Below, piece by piece: positions 9,501 through 17,828 of a DNA stretch of 64,000 nt (positions are counted from its first letter, which is position 1; the number at the start of each line of letters is the position of its first letter). The notes beneath the pieces are model-generated. The model saw nothing but the letters and a program-made list of their open reading frames with translations. It was not told where the DNA came from and ran no database searches. The DNA comes from Leifsonia xyli subsp. xyli str. CTCB07 (lineage in GTDB: Bacteria; Actinomycetota; Actinomycetes; Actinomycetales; Microbacteriaceae), in NCBI RefSeq assembly GCF_000007665.1, contig NC_006087.1, positions 1,240,001-1,304,000 of the forward strand, given 5' to 3'. The position numbers and the translations under genes were made by a program.

Positions 9501-12484
9501 ATGTGACGACGCGGCCGGGAAAGACGCTGAGCGTCCAGGTGCTCAGGAACGACAGCGACCCGGACGGGAGCCCACTGTCTGTCACGGCGGTGACCTCGCT
9601 CGACAGCAGGGCCAGGGCGGAGATCCGGGGCGATATCGTCGTGGTGGCCGTGCCTAGGTCGGAGGGCGCGTACGGGTTCCTATACACTATCCAGAACGAC
9701 CTCGGCGGGACGAGCCAGGCCTTTCTCCGGGTCATGGCGGACAAGAACGCCCCTCCCGCGCGGCCGATCGTCACCGACACGACGCTCGAACTTTCGGACG
9801 TCCTGGGGAAGGACCGGATATCGGTCAACGTCCTGTCGAGCGTGTTCTTCGCGGACGGCCCGGTCAGCTCGCTGAAGCTCTCGATCGTTCCGGGATACGG
9901 CAGGAGCGCCGAGACCACGGCGGCCGGCCGCATCCGGGTGACGATCCGCGCCAAGAGCCAGGTCATCCCGTTCAAAGTGGCGAACCCCGAGGACGGGTCG
10001 TACTCGGCTTACGGCTTCGTGCATGTCCCCGGCTATGACGACGCGCTGCCGCAACGGAGACGCGGTGCGCCCGAACTCTCGGTGGTGAGTGAGAAGACGC
10101 TCACCATCCACCTGAACGACGTCATCGTCGCGGTCGGCGGACGTAAGGTGAGACTGACCGACGCGGCGACGGTCAGGGTGACGCACTCCAACGGCGCCGA
10201 CCCCGTGGCGAACAGCGACACGCTGCAGTTCACTTCGGCCAACCGCTACTTCGGTCCAGCCTCGATCTCCTTCCAGGTCACGGACGGATCCAGCCCCACC
10301 GATCCGAAGGGGAACGTCACGACGATCGTGTTGCCGATCGAGGTGACCCCGCGCGAGAACCAGCCGCCTGTGTTCACGGGCGCGCTCATCGACTTCGAGC
10401 CGGGGGAGTCCAAGACGATCGACCTCACCAAACTCACGAGCTATCCCTACGCCAAAGACCTGGCAGAGCTCGCTTACAGTATCCAGGACCCGCGTCCGGA
10501 CGGAGTTTCGCTGTCGCTCTCCGGGCAGAGTCTGACGATTGGAGTGGGTGCGGGGGTGGAGAAGGGCGCCAAGCCCGACATTCTGATCGGGGTGAAGGAT
10601 GTGGTGAAGACCGGTCAGCCCGGCCACATCGACCTCACCGTGGTGCCCTCGACTCGCCCGCTCGCGAGCCCCCAGCCCGACCGGGTGATCGCCCCGCGCG
10701 GTCAGACCACGACCGTCGACGTTCTGGCGAACGACGCCGCGACGAACCCGTTCCCGAACCAGGCGCTGCGCATGATCGCCGTGCGAGGCCTCGGCGGGAG
10801 CCTTCCGGCCGGGGTCACCGTGACCCCGAGCGCAGACAGCTCCGTGCTCGCGGTCACGGTCACGAGCACGGCCGCCCCGGTGGACACCACGCTCCAGTAC
10901 GAGGTCATGGACGCCACGGGAGACCCAGACCGCTACACCTGGGGCACCGTCGTCATCTCGGTCCAGGACCGCCCCTCGCCGGTTTCGGACGTCCGGGTCA
11001 CCGCCATCGGGGATCTCAGCCTCACCCTGAGCTGGACTCCGGGTTCTTTCAACAACGCTCCCATCACGGGGTTCGAGGTGACCCAGACGCGGGCCGCCAC
11101 TGGAGCCGTCGTGTCGACCACCAGCTGTCCCAGCACAGTGTGCGTCATCCCCACACCGGGCAACGGACCGGACGCCGCCGTCACCCTCAGCGTCCGGGCG
11201 AGGAATGCCCTCGGCCTCTCCGAGCCGACGGCGTATGTCGAGCCGGTCTGGTCGGATGTGGTCTCGAACGCACCGACCGGGCTCTCCGCCTCGCCGCTTG
11301 ACCACGGCCTGCGGATCAGCTGGACGAAACCGGTCGATGCCCCAGGCGCTAGCCCGATCACGTCGTACGTCGTGACCGTCGGCGGTCTCACGAACACGGT
11401 CCAGGTCTCCGGCGCGGATGCCGTCGGCTCCTCTTACTCCCTCAACGTCACCGACCCGGGAATCGCGAACGGCGCCGTGCTCTCGTTCAGCGTGGCATCG
11501 CGGAACGGGTTCTACCGGGGCCGCACGACCTCGAACCAGAGCACAGGCAGCGCTGTGCCCTCGGGGGCTCCGGTGCTGACCGGGGTCGCACCCGTCGCGA
11601 CACCGGACACAACCGATGGCACGAGCGCGACGCTGACCTGGTCGTCGGTCTTCGGCGAGAACGGCAAAGCCATCAGCGCCTACTACGCCGGGGTGTTCCA
11701 GGGCGGTGCGCCGCCGAACTGCTCGGTGACCGGTGTGCAGACGGGCGAGCCGGTGCTCCACGTCGATCCCGTGTCGGGATCGTTCCAGCGTGTCACCGAT
11801 GCGAACGCCACATTCACCGGACTGCTCCCCAACCACTCGTACAGCTTCGTCGTCTACGCCGACAACGGTCAGGGGTGTACGGCCTCGGCCGTGGTCAGCG
11901 CCACGCAGCGACAGAAGCCGGGAAGTGTAAGTAGCGTCCGGATCTTCGGTCCTGAGCGGAACGGCGCCGCGAACACTTGGGACTACTTCGCTTCGGTCGG
12001 CTACGCGCCGGGCAGCGGCTCGAACCCGACCGTCTCCTACCAGCTCCTCAGCGGCGGTGCGGTGGTCGACAGCGGAACGCTGAATGGAACTAAGGGGGTT
12101 CTTTCGGGGACGAGCGGCCAGCACTACGGGATGGATCTCACAGTGCGGATCACGAGCGTCTGCGAGACCTCTCCGGACGGTTCGCAGCTGTGTGCTTCCC
12201 AGAGTGCGTCCCGCAGTATGGGGACGGCGGTCAGCGCGGCGATCGAGAGTCCACGCTACGATCCGGAGAGCCGGAGGTTCACCTGGACGGGCTGGCCGAC
12301 CGGAAGTGGCTACGACCGCGTCGAGTACGGCTGCGACGGGATCACCCGGCAGGACATGCCGGCTGCCGGGCAGGTTGCTGACTGCACCGTCCCTCCGGGC
12401 GTCGCGCTCCCGGTGCTCACGATCATCGTCTCCGCCAACGGCGACGCCTATCGGTACGCCTATCCCGCATCAAGCATGCAATGA
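6566..12484 (+). CDS. Giant membrane-anchored Ig/cadherin-like and Fn3 repeat surface protein
   Basis: The product has 1972 residues with one N-terminal hydrophobic segment (about 10-32) and the rest predicted outside the cell. Residues ~40-390 look like a beta-propeller (repeated LLLDRE/VALLSR-type strands). About 393-1460 is an array of Ig/cadherin-like repeats of roughly 95 residues, each carrying an acidic loop such as NDYDPNGD, DCYDPDGD, GIDPDGD and NDSDPDG, likely calcium-binding. From ~1469 to the end come about five Fn3-like repeats (LTLSWTPG, LRISWTKP, ATLTWSS). No LPXTG sorting signal was seen. The GTG at 6566 overlaps the kinase stop; an in-frame upstream start at 6542 lies inside the kinase gene. 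A large adhesin or cell-surface scaffold is the best guess, and function is not established. Confidence 0.8.
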   Translation: MIRVWLMAHKSLAATVVSGAVITAFVTTLAVVSGGYSAQRFQIGDASVWVASEAKKSLGRANTEIGKLNSIVPGSGEALDVVQDGENVLLLDREANTAAVVNPATAEAGESVALPPRSPQVLVAGGRVALLSRATGQLWLTSVGQLSTFASSSVATMDLGGRAVAAMDPAGVLYAYQPDARTVTRVDLGGDQPTRTTSRVPASGDGANAQLTTAGGQWAMFDPDARTLWLPGRKVDLASLLGGSSAAVVQQPSGGSAAVWIASSGGLLRVPLDGSAPRRVLTAVSGTPVAPAVSHGCAYAAWESGTVFRSCSDDGPGQRSTIDRSPGGGALVFRANRGRLLLNDTRSGVAWAVQNGNTRIDNWDELVSQKTAKELVDQSRQDTKPHYEKQEQPPVAVADHFGARPGRVTPLPVLLNDYDPNGDVLTIDSVTAIPESQGTLELTNADQQVQIALPATASGSIAFDYTISDGRGGTATAHVTVTVRSPVENSPPLCVRAAKAVVQAGGRVTTPVLGDCYDPDGDSFFLAGATVPAPYTVTFTPQGQVAFSDHGQGGGVKDVSLVLSDGRAEGSGQLAVTVQPPGQVPIIADPFAVVTSQSQEVMVRPLDHVRGGNGTVRLSTVPSKADATITPDYQGGTFRFVSDQPGPHTIEYSVTDGTVTATGVVRVVVRASLGARTAPIAVPHTAFIRELSNQDVDVLSTDIDPSGGVLLVTSVAGPSPSTGIRVQALQQRTLRVTLTRPLEQSVDFHYRLSNGIADAEGTVTVVQLPPLTVHQPPVAAPDSVAVRVDDVVDIPVLANDVQPDGGKLALDPTLATPLPSGAGLLFASGDHLRYLAPSRPGNYTAVYRVTGEDGQWATAEVGIAVRERDEAANNPPVPKTVTVRVLAGDTVRIAIPLSGIDPDGDSVQFVGQETNPQKGAVIASGSDWLDFRAGDYAAGTDSFTYTVVDALGSRATGTVRVGIAPRSGGAHNPVAVEDDVTTRPGKTLSVQVLRNDSDPDGSPLSVTAVTSLDSRARAEIRGDIVVVAVPRSEGAYGFLYTIQNDLGGTSQAFLRVMADKNAPPARPIVTDTTLELSDVLGKDRISVNVLSSVFFADGPVSSLKLSIVPGYGRSAETTAAGRIRVTIRAKSQVIPFKVANPEDGSYSAYGFVHVPGYDDALPQRRRGAPELSVVSEKTLTIHLNDVIVAVGGRKVRLTDAATVRVTHSNGADPVANSDTLQFTSANRYFGPASISFQVTDGSSPTDPKGNVTTIVLPIEVTPRENQPPVFTGALIDFEPGESKTIDLTKLTSYPYAKDLAELAYSIQDPRPDGVSLSLSGQSLTIGVGAGVEKGAKPDILIGVKDVVKTGQPGHIDLTVVPSTRPLASPQPDRVIAPRGQTTTVDVLANDAATNPFPNQALRMIAVRGLGGSLPAGVTVTPSADSSVLAVTVTSTAAPVDTTLQYEVMDATGDPDRYTWGTVVISVQDRPSPVSDVRVTAIGDLSLTLSWTPGSFNNAPITGFEVTQTRAATGAVVSTTSCPSTVCVIPTPGNGPDAAVTLSVRARNALGLSEPTAYVEPVWSDVVSNAPTGLSASPLDHGLRISWTKPVDAPGASPITSYVVTVGGLTNTVQVSGADAVGSSYSLNVTDPGIANGAVLSFSVASRNGFYRGRTTSNQSTGSAVPSGAPVLTGVAPVATPDTTDGTSATLTWSSVFGENGKAISAYYAGVFQGGAPPNCSVTGVQTGEPVLHVDPVSGSFQRVTDANATFTGLLPNHSYSFVVYADNGQGCTASAVVSATQRQKPGSVSSVRIFGPERNGAANTWDYFASVGYAPGSGSNPTVSYQLLSGGAVVDSGTLNGTKGVLSGTSGQHYGMDLTVRITSVCETSPDGSQLCASQSASRSMGTAVSAAIESPRYDPESRRFTWTGWPTGSGYDRVEYGCDGITRQDMPAAGQVADCTVPPGVALPVLTIIVSANGDAYRYAYPASSMQ

Positions 12485-12495
12485 TCCCAGCAAGG

Positions 12496-12533
12496 CATAA
12501 TAATAACGATAAAATTGATAATGACGGCGCGCC
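12496..12533 (+). promoter_or_regulatory. AT-rich island upstream of the MoxR gene
   Basis: Between the giant gene and the ATPase gene lies a 38-base stretch dominated by A and T (for example ATAATAATAAC and AAAATTGATAATG) in otherwise ~68% GC DNA. GATAATG could serve as a -10 element. It may be a promoter that lets moxR and the three genes behind it be expressed apart from the giant gene. The assignment rests only on composition and position. Confidence 0.35.
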
Positions 12534-12578
12534 GTTAGCTCTGGCGACCCGCTCTTCACCTCAGAGAGAGGCCACCGA

Positions 12579-13550
12579 ATGACCATGACCTCCGAGCAAG
12601 CCAGCTGGTTCGCAGGCGTGTTCGAGCAGCTTGTGCAGAACATCGATCGCGTGCTGCTCGGCAAGACCCATGTCATCCGCATGGCGTTCACCGCACTGCT
12701 CAGCGAGGGCCATCTGCTGCTGGAGGACTTCCCAGGAACCGGCAAGACATCGCTCGCCCGGGCGATGGCCGAGAGTCTGCGGGGCACGACCAATCGCGTG
12801 CAGTTCACCCCCGACCTGCTGCCCGGCGACATCACCGGCGTCAACGTCTTCGACCAGCGAACCGGGACGTTCGAGTTCCATCGGGGGCCGATCTTCGCGA
12901 ATGTCGTGCTGGCGGATGAGATCAACCGGGCCTCGCCGAAGACGCAGTCGGCGCTGTTGGAGGTCATGGAGGAACAACAGGTCACGGTGGACGGGGTGCC
13001 CCATCCCGTCGAAGCGCCGTTCATCGTCATTGCCACGCAGAACCCGATCGAACAGGCGGGAACCTACCGGCTGCCCGAGGCCCAGCTGGACCGGTTTCTC
13101 TTGAAGGCCTCGATCGGCTATCCGGACCACGAAGCCATGCTGCGCATCCTCGAGGGTGCGGGCCGGCGGGCGCACGAGATCGTCGTGCCGGAAATGATCT
13201 CCGCGGCCACCGTCGCGAAGATGGCCGGGATGGCGCGAGGGGTGCATGTGGACACGACGATCAACGACTACGTCTCCCGGCTCGTGGACGCCAGCCGGAA
13301 CGCTGACGAGATCCGGCTCGGTGTCAGTGTGCGCGGAGCTCTCGCGCTCATCCGCGCGGCTAAGACCTTCGCTGCGGCGTCCGGCCGCTACTACGTGACG
13401 CCGGACGATGTGAAGGCCCTGGCCGAACCCGTGCTCGCACACCGCCTCGTGCTCGACCCGGAGGCGGAGTTCGACGGTGTCACCGCCTCCAGCGTCGTCG
13501 GCCAGTTCCTGATCGAGGTGCCGCCGCCGAGCGGCCGGGCCGCCGTGTGA
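12579..13550 (+). CDS. MoxR-family AAA+ ATPase
   Basis: The 323-residue product has the Walker A motif in EDFPGTGKTS (about 50-58), the Walker B-type VLADEINRA, the sensor region IATQNPIEQAGTYRLPEAQLDRF and the C-terminal helical lid. MoxR ATPases act as chaperone-like factors for assembly or activation of partner proteins and are nearly always followed by a DUF58 gene, as here. The ATG at 12579 is preceded by AGAGAGAGG. The next gene starts in GTGA overlapping the stop. The context suggests a role in maturing the giant surface protein or the membrane protein two genes on, which is inference. Confidence 0.93.
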   Translation: MTMTSEQASWFAGVFEQLVQNIDRVLLGKTHVIRMAFTALLSEGHLLLEDFPGTGKTSLARAMAESLRGTTNRVQFTPDLLPGDITGVNVFDQRTGTFEFHRGPIFANVVLADEINRASPKTQSALLEVMEEQQVTVDGVPHPVEAPFIVIATQNPIEQAGTYRLPEAQLDRFLLKASIGYPDHEAMLRILEGAGRRAHEIVVPEMISAATVAKMAGMARGVHVDTTINDYVSRLVDASRNADEIRLGVSVRGALALIRAAKTFAAASGRYYVTPDDVKALAEPVLAHRLVLDPEAEFDGVTASSVVGQFLIEVPPPSGRAAV

Positions 13551-14890
13551 CTGCCACGGCCGGCCACACCCAGGCGACACTCGAAAACACACGGACCCGC
13601 ATCGTCGGCGAGCGCGACGGTGTGCTCGCCGACGTCATCGTCGGGGCGGTGCGGACCGGTTCGGCGGCCGGCCACGGAATCGCCGCCGCCGCCGGGCGGA
13701 TCGGCGGTGTGGTGACGCCGCTCGGCTGGTCGCTGGCCGCCCTGGCGGTGCTGGCGCTCGTCTCCGGTTACCTGTTCGGCTGGGTGGAGGCGGTGGCCGC
13801 GGGCTGGACAGCGGTCGCTCTCTTGACCACCGCCTGTCTCTCCCTCGTCGGCCGGATCGCGTCTGACGTCTCCCTGCGGCTGCCCGCCCACCGCGTCGTC
13901 GTGGCAGACCGGGCGCCGGTCCAGGTCACCGTGCAGAACCCGGTGCGCCGCCGGCTGTCCGGTATCCGCGTTGAGGTGCCGGTTGGCCCGGGGCTGACGG
14001 AGTTCGCCTCGCCCGCGCTGGCGGCGGGGGAGGAGCACACGGAGGTCTTTGTCGTCCCGACGACCCGCCGCGGGATTGTCCCAATCGGCCCGGCGCGGAC
14101 CGTGCGCGCCGACCCGGTCGGACTGCTCCGGCGCGAGCTGGTGTGGGCGGACTCGCTCGATCTCTTCGTGCATCCGCGCATCGTCGCCATCCCGAGCATG
14201 AGCACCGGGCTCGTGCGCGACCTGGAAGGAGCGCCGACCCGCGATCTGACGGCCAGCCATGTCGCCTTCCACGCTCTGCGGGAGTACTTGCCGGGGGATG
14301 AGCGCCGCACCATCCACTGGAAGAGCACAGCCAAGACCGGCAACTATATGGTCCGTCAATTCGAGGAGACCCGGCGCAGCCACCTGCTGGTGGCCCTGAG
14401 CCTGTCGGCGGCCGACTACGCGAACGAGGAGGAGTTCGAACTCGCCGTGAGCGCCACCGGCTCGCTCGGCGTGCGGGCTCTGCTCGATTCGCGGACGGTC
14501 TCGGTCGTCGCCAGCGCAGAGACGCTCGGCTTCGCGAAGCGGACGCTGATCGGCGCTCGCCGCATCAGCACGGTCGGGCGCAGCTCTCTGCTGGACGATC
14601 TCGCGGGCGTGGAGCCGACCAAGTCCGCGCTGCGCCTGCCTGGGCTGGCTCAGGTCGCCGCCGGGGACGCGGCCGGGTCCTCCCTCGTCTTCCTCCTCTG
14701 CGGTTCCACGCTCGGCTCTGCGCAGCTACGGGCTGCCGCGGCCCACTTTCCGCTCGGGATGGAGGTGGTGGCGATCGTCTGCGGTGCGGGCACGGTTCCG
14801 TCGCTGCGGCGCGTGGCGGATCTCAGCGTCCTCAGGATCGGCTACCTGGAGGACCTCCAGCGAAGTCTCGCGAAACGGCTCGCGACGTGA
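13547..14890 (+). CDS. DUF58-domain membrane protein
   Basis: The product has 447 residues. Two hydrophobic segments lie at about 60-110 (LGWSLAALAVLALVSGYLFG and a second behind it). A periplasm-facing beta region follows, and then the DUF58 signature YLPGDERRTIHWKSTAKTG at about 247-265. DUF58 proteins accompany MoxR ATPases and are thought to bind them through a vWA-like fold. Start and stop each overlap a neighbour by 4 bases, so moxR, this gene and the transglutaminase-like gene are translationally coupled. Confidence 0.88.
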   Translation: MTATAGHTQATLENTRTRIVGERDGVLADVIVGAVRTGSAAGHGIAAAAGRIGGVVTPLGWSLAALAVLALVSGYLFGWVEAVAAGWTAVALLTTACLSLVGRIASDVSLRLPAHRVVVADRAPVQVTVQNPVRRRLSGIRVEVPVGPGLTEFASPALAAGEEHTEVFVVPTTRRGIVPIGPARTVRADPVGLLRRELVWADSLDLFVHPRIVAIPSMSTGLVRDLEGAPTRDLTASHVAFHALREYLPGDERRTIHWKSTAKTGNYMVRQFEETRRSHLLVALSLSAADYANEEEFELAVSATGSLGVRALLDSRTVSVVASAETLGFAKRTLIGARRISTVGRSSLLDDLAGVEPTKSALRLPGLAQVAAGDAAGSSLVFLLCGSTLGSAQLRAAAAHFPLGMEVVAIVCGAGTVPSLRRVADLSVLRIGYLEDLQRSLAKRLAT

Positions 14891-17199
14891 GCGCCCCACG
14901 CGCGAGCGGTCGTGCGGCTGCTGCCGACACCGTCTTCGCGCTGGCGGCGGTGAGTCTCGCCGCGTGGTCGTTCTGGCCGGTGTACCAGTCGGCTGCGTTC
15001 GTCGTCATGCTGGTCGTCACGGTGGTCCTGGGGTGTGCGATCGCGGTCGTGGGTGCGGTGTTCCGGGTTCCGAGCATCGCGCTGACGGCGCTCATCGTGG
15101 GGGCCTTCCTCGCCGGGGGAGTCCCGCTCGCCGTCCCCGCGGAAACGAACGCCGGGGGGCCGCTGCCGACCCTCCCCGGATTCCTGGATCTGGTGCGGGG
15201 AACCTGGCTGAGCTGGAAGCAGCTTGTCACCATTTCGCTCCCGGTCGGCTCCTATCAGGCTCTGCTCGTGCCCGCGTTCATCCTCGTGCTGCTGGGGAGC
15301 GCGGTGACGCTGACGATCGCGCTGCGATCGAAGACGCCGGAGCTGGCGGCGCTCCCGCCGGTCGCGGTCCTGGTCGGCGGCATCGCACTCGGCTCTGCGG
15401 TTGCGCCGGTCCCGCTCTGGCTCGTCCTCGCGCTGTTCGGGCTGCTGCTCGTCTGGAACATCGCCATCCGGCTCCGACGCCGCGCCGCGGCTGTCGGCAC
15501 GCTGCGCGAACGGAGCGGGCTCATCGTGGAGACACCGCGTGAGCGTCGCTCGACGGCGGCCATCACCGTGACAGGGGCCGCCATCATGTTCGGCGGGGTG
15601 GCCGTCATCGGCGTAGCCGCGACAGCGCTTCTCCCCCCGCAGGCCGAGCGGCAGGTCGTCCGCAGCTTCACGGAACAGCCCTTCGACCCGCGGGCGTACC
15701 CGAGTCCGCTGAGCGGTTTCCGCTCCTATCTGGAGCCGGCGAAGGCCCGTGCGCCGATGCTGAGCGTGACCGGGCTCCCCGCCGACCGGCGGCTGCGCAT
15801 CGCGACGCTCGACACATACGATGGCGTCGTCTACTCGGTGGGCAGTGGCGCTGCGACGAGCGCCTCCGGGGCCTTCACACGGGTCCCGTACCGGCTGGAC
15901 CAGTCCGGTGTGAACGGAACCGCCGCGAGAATCACGGTCACGGTGCATGGTTACCGTGGCCCGTGGGTCCCGGGAACCGGGCAGCTGGAGCAGATCGCCT
16001 TCCTCGGCCAGGATGCGAACCGGCTCTCTGGTGCCTTCTCTTACAACACTGTGACCGGGACCGGTGCGTCCACCGTCATGCTCCAGAGCGGCGACACCTA
16101 CAGCGCCGAATCCGTCGAAAAGCCCCTGCTCACGGCGACCCAGCTGGAAAGGGCGCAGCCAGGACCGGACACCGTGCCACGCCCGGCCGTGGTGCCCGAC
16201 CAACTGCACGCGCTCCTTCAGAAGTACACCGACGGCGTGTCCGGCGCGGGGCCGGGACTCGCTGCCGCTCTGCGCGGTATCGCACGCGACGGCTATCTCT
16301 CGCACGGTATCGACGCCAGCGAACCCGCGAGCCGATCCGGTCACGGAGCGGACCGGATCGCGGAACTGCTGACCGATGTCCCGATGCTGGGCGACCAGGA
16401 ACAGTACTCGGTGACGGCGGCGCTCCTGGCCCGGCAACTGGGCTTCCCCGCCCGCGTCGTGGTCGGTTTCGTGGCCCCCAAAGGCTCGGGCGACGCGGTC
16501 ACCTTCACCGGGTCCGACATCTCCGCGTGGATCGAGGTGCAGACGGCGGAGGGCTGGGTGAGTGCGGACCCCACCCCGCCCGTCCGCCCCGTCCCGCAGA
16601 AGGAGCCCAATCGGCCAACCGAAATCTCCCGCCCGCAGACGAACGTTCAGCCGCCGGTGGACGAGAGCCCGCGGCAGAACGACGAGCCGCCCCAGGCGCA
16701 GGTCGACCCGAGCCCACCACCGTCGCTGAAACCGTCGCTGGAGGGGCTGCGCGGCATCCTGACGATCGCCGGCTGGTCGCTGCTCGCGGTGGCTGTTTTC
16801 ACCGCACCGTTCCTCGCCGTGATCGCGGCCAAGTGGCGGCGACGGGCGCTCCGCCGGCGGGCTCCGACAGCGGTCGAGCGGATCGTCGGCGGATGGCGCG
16901 AATTCGCAGACGCCGCTGTGGACCACGGCTATGAGCGGCTGCCGTCGGCCACCCGTGTCGAATTCGCGACGGCGGTCGGCGGTTCCCGGGCTGCCGCTCT
17001 CGCGAACGTCGCCGACCGCGCGGTGTTCAGTCCGCTCCCGTTGACCTCGCAGGAGGCGGACAGCGTCTGGAAGGCCGTCGACGACCTCCGGCGGCAGCTG
17101 GAGAAGCGCGACACGCGCTGGAAACGGCTGCTGGCGGCGGTCTCGCTCCGCTCCCTCGGTTACCGTGGAAGGAGCGCAGAGAGGAAGAGCGAGCGATGA
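14887..17199 (+). CDS. Transglutaminase-fold membrane protein lacking catalytic Cys and His
   Basis: The product has 770 residues. About five hydrophobic segments occupy the first ~230 residues (DUF3488-like N-terminus). An extracytoplasmic region follows with a transglutaminase-like core at about 495-565, then a Pro-rich linker, one more membrane segment (~625-650) and a cytoplasmic tail. In the core, the position normally held by the nucleophilic Cys (G-D-C-E-Q) reads Gly-Asp-Gln-Glu-Gln, with Gln at about 504. The catalytic His of HAWxEV is Ser at about 546 (SAWIEV), while the Asp of the DPTP motif remains (~561). The fold is therefore likely kept without peptidase or crosslinking activity. 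It overlaps both neighbours by 4 bases. Third member of the MoxR/DUF58/transglutaminase triad. Confidence 0.87.
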   Translation: MSAPRASGRAAAADTVFALAAVSLAAWSFWPVYQSAAFVVMLVVTVVLGCAIAVVGAVFRVPSIALTALIVGAFLAGGVPLAVPAETNAGGPLPTLPGFLDLVRGTWLSWKQLVTISLPVGSYQALLVPAFILVLLGSAVTLTIALRSKTPELAALPPVAVLVGGIALGSAVAPVPLWLVLALFGLLLVWNIAIRLRRRAAAVGTLRERSGLIVETPRERRSTAAITVTGAAIMFGGVAVIGVAATALLPPQAERQVVRSFTEQPFDPRAYPSPLSGFRSYLEPAKARAPMLSVTGLPADRRLRIATLDTYDGVVYSVGSGAATSASGAFTRVPYRLDQSGVNGTAARITVTVHGYRGPWVPGTGQLEQIAFLGQDANRLSGAFSYNTVTGTGASTVMLQSGDTYSAESVEKPLLTATQLERAQPGPDTVPRPAVVPDQLHALLQKYTDGVSGAGPGLAAALRGIARDGYLSHGIDASEPASRSGHGADRIAELLTDVPMLGDQEQYSVTAALLARQLGFPARVVVGFVAPKGSGDAVTFTGSDISAWIEVQTAEGWVSADPTPPVRPVPQKEPNRPTEISRPQTNVQPPVDESPRQNDEPPQAQVDPSPPPSLKPSLEGLRGILTIAGWSLLAVAVFTAPFLAVIAAKWRRRALRRRAPTAVERIVGGWREFADAAVDHGYERLPSATRVEFATAVGGSRAAALANVADRAVFSPLPLTSQEADSVWKAVDDLRRQLEKRDTRWKRLLAAVSLRSLGYRGRSAERKSER

Positions 17200-17777
17200 C
17201 GTGCCGGGTGTGTGAAGCGGAGCTCACCGAGGGGACACTGTTCTGCGGGAACTGCGGGAGCTCGCTCACCGCGTCGCGCCTGCGTGCCCCGGAGGCCGCG
17301 GACCAGCGCCCCTCGGACACCTCGATCGTGCAGCCTCTCCCGAAGCCCGCCGTCGCCGGTCCGTTCCCCTGTCCTGAGCCCGGCGACGATGGCTTCCCTC
17401 CGACCGAGGCCATGCCCGCGGTCCCGGTGGAGGAAGCCCCACCGGCCGCGGCCCGCCCGTACACGCTCAGCTTCTCGACCGGAGAGAGCGTCGTCGTGCG
17501 AGGCAGCGGGCTCCTGGGCCGCCGCCCCATCGTCCGGCCCGGTGAGAGGGTCGATCAGCTCGTCGTCCTCTCGGACCCGACGCGTAGCGTGTCCAAAACC
17601 CATCTCCAGTTCGGTCTCGAGGGCGCCGACCTCTGGATCTGCGAGCGCTACTCCGGCAATGGCACTGTCGCCCGTCCCCTCGGCTCCACCGCACGCCAGT
17701 GCGAAGCCGGCCGCCGCTACCGTGTCTCCCGCGGCACTCGCGTCGACATCGGCGACCAGTGGTTCGACGTGAGCTGA
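17196..17777 (+). CDS. Zinc-ribbon and FHA domain protein
   Basis: The product has 193 residues. An N-terminal zinc ribbon (CRVCEAEL then FCGNCGSSL, two Cys-x2-Cys knuckles) is joined by a Pro-rich linker to a C-terminal FHA domain at about 95-190: LLGRRPIV, then VSKTHLQF (Ser-x-x-His) and SGNGT. It is the second phosphothreonine reader of this block and closes it. A cytoplasmic adaptor that responds to the kinase at 5154 is the natural reading, although no target can be named. ATG at 17196 overlaps the stop of the transglutaminase-fold gene. Confidence 0.82.
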   Translation: MTCRVCEAELTEGTLFCGNCGSSLTASRLRAPEAADQRPSDTSIVQPLPKPAVAGPFPCPEPGDDGFPPTEAMPAVPVEEAPPAAARPYTLSFSTGESVVVRGSGLLGRRPIVRPGERVDQLVVLSDPTRSVSKTHLQFGLEGADLWICERYSGNGTVARPLGSTARQCEAGRRYRVSRGTRVDIGDQWFDVS

Positions 17778-17788
17778 TTCCGGCGCTG

Positions 17789-17815
17789 CCGCCCCTTCTT
17801 CGCCGAAAAGGGCGG
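17789..17815. terminator. Candidate bidirectional terminator between FHA gene and ald
   Basis: The arms CCGCCCCTT and AAGGGCGG form an 8-bp stem with one bulged C and a short loop containing TTCG. It sits between two convergent genes. A short A-run in the loop side and no long T-run make the call tentative. Confidence 0.45.
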
Positions 17816-17828
17816 GGCGGGGGAGGCG

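Noticed and set aside
9680..12124. 814-codon open frame on the minus strand opposite the giant surface-protein gene
   Set aside because: High-GC coding DNA yields long antisense frames. The translation is rich in Arg, Gly and His without domains, while the plus strand has clear Ig and Fn3 repeats.
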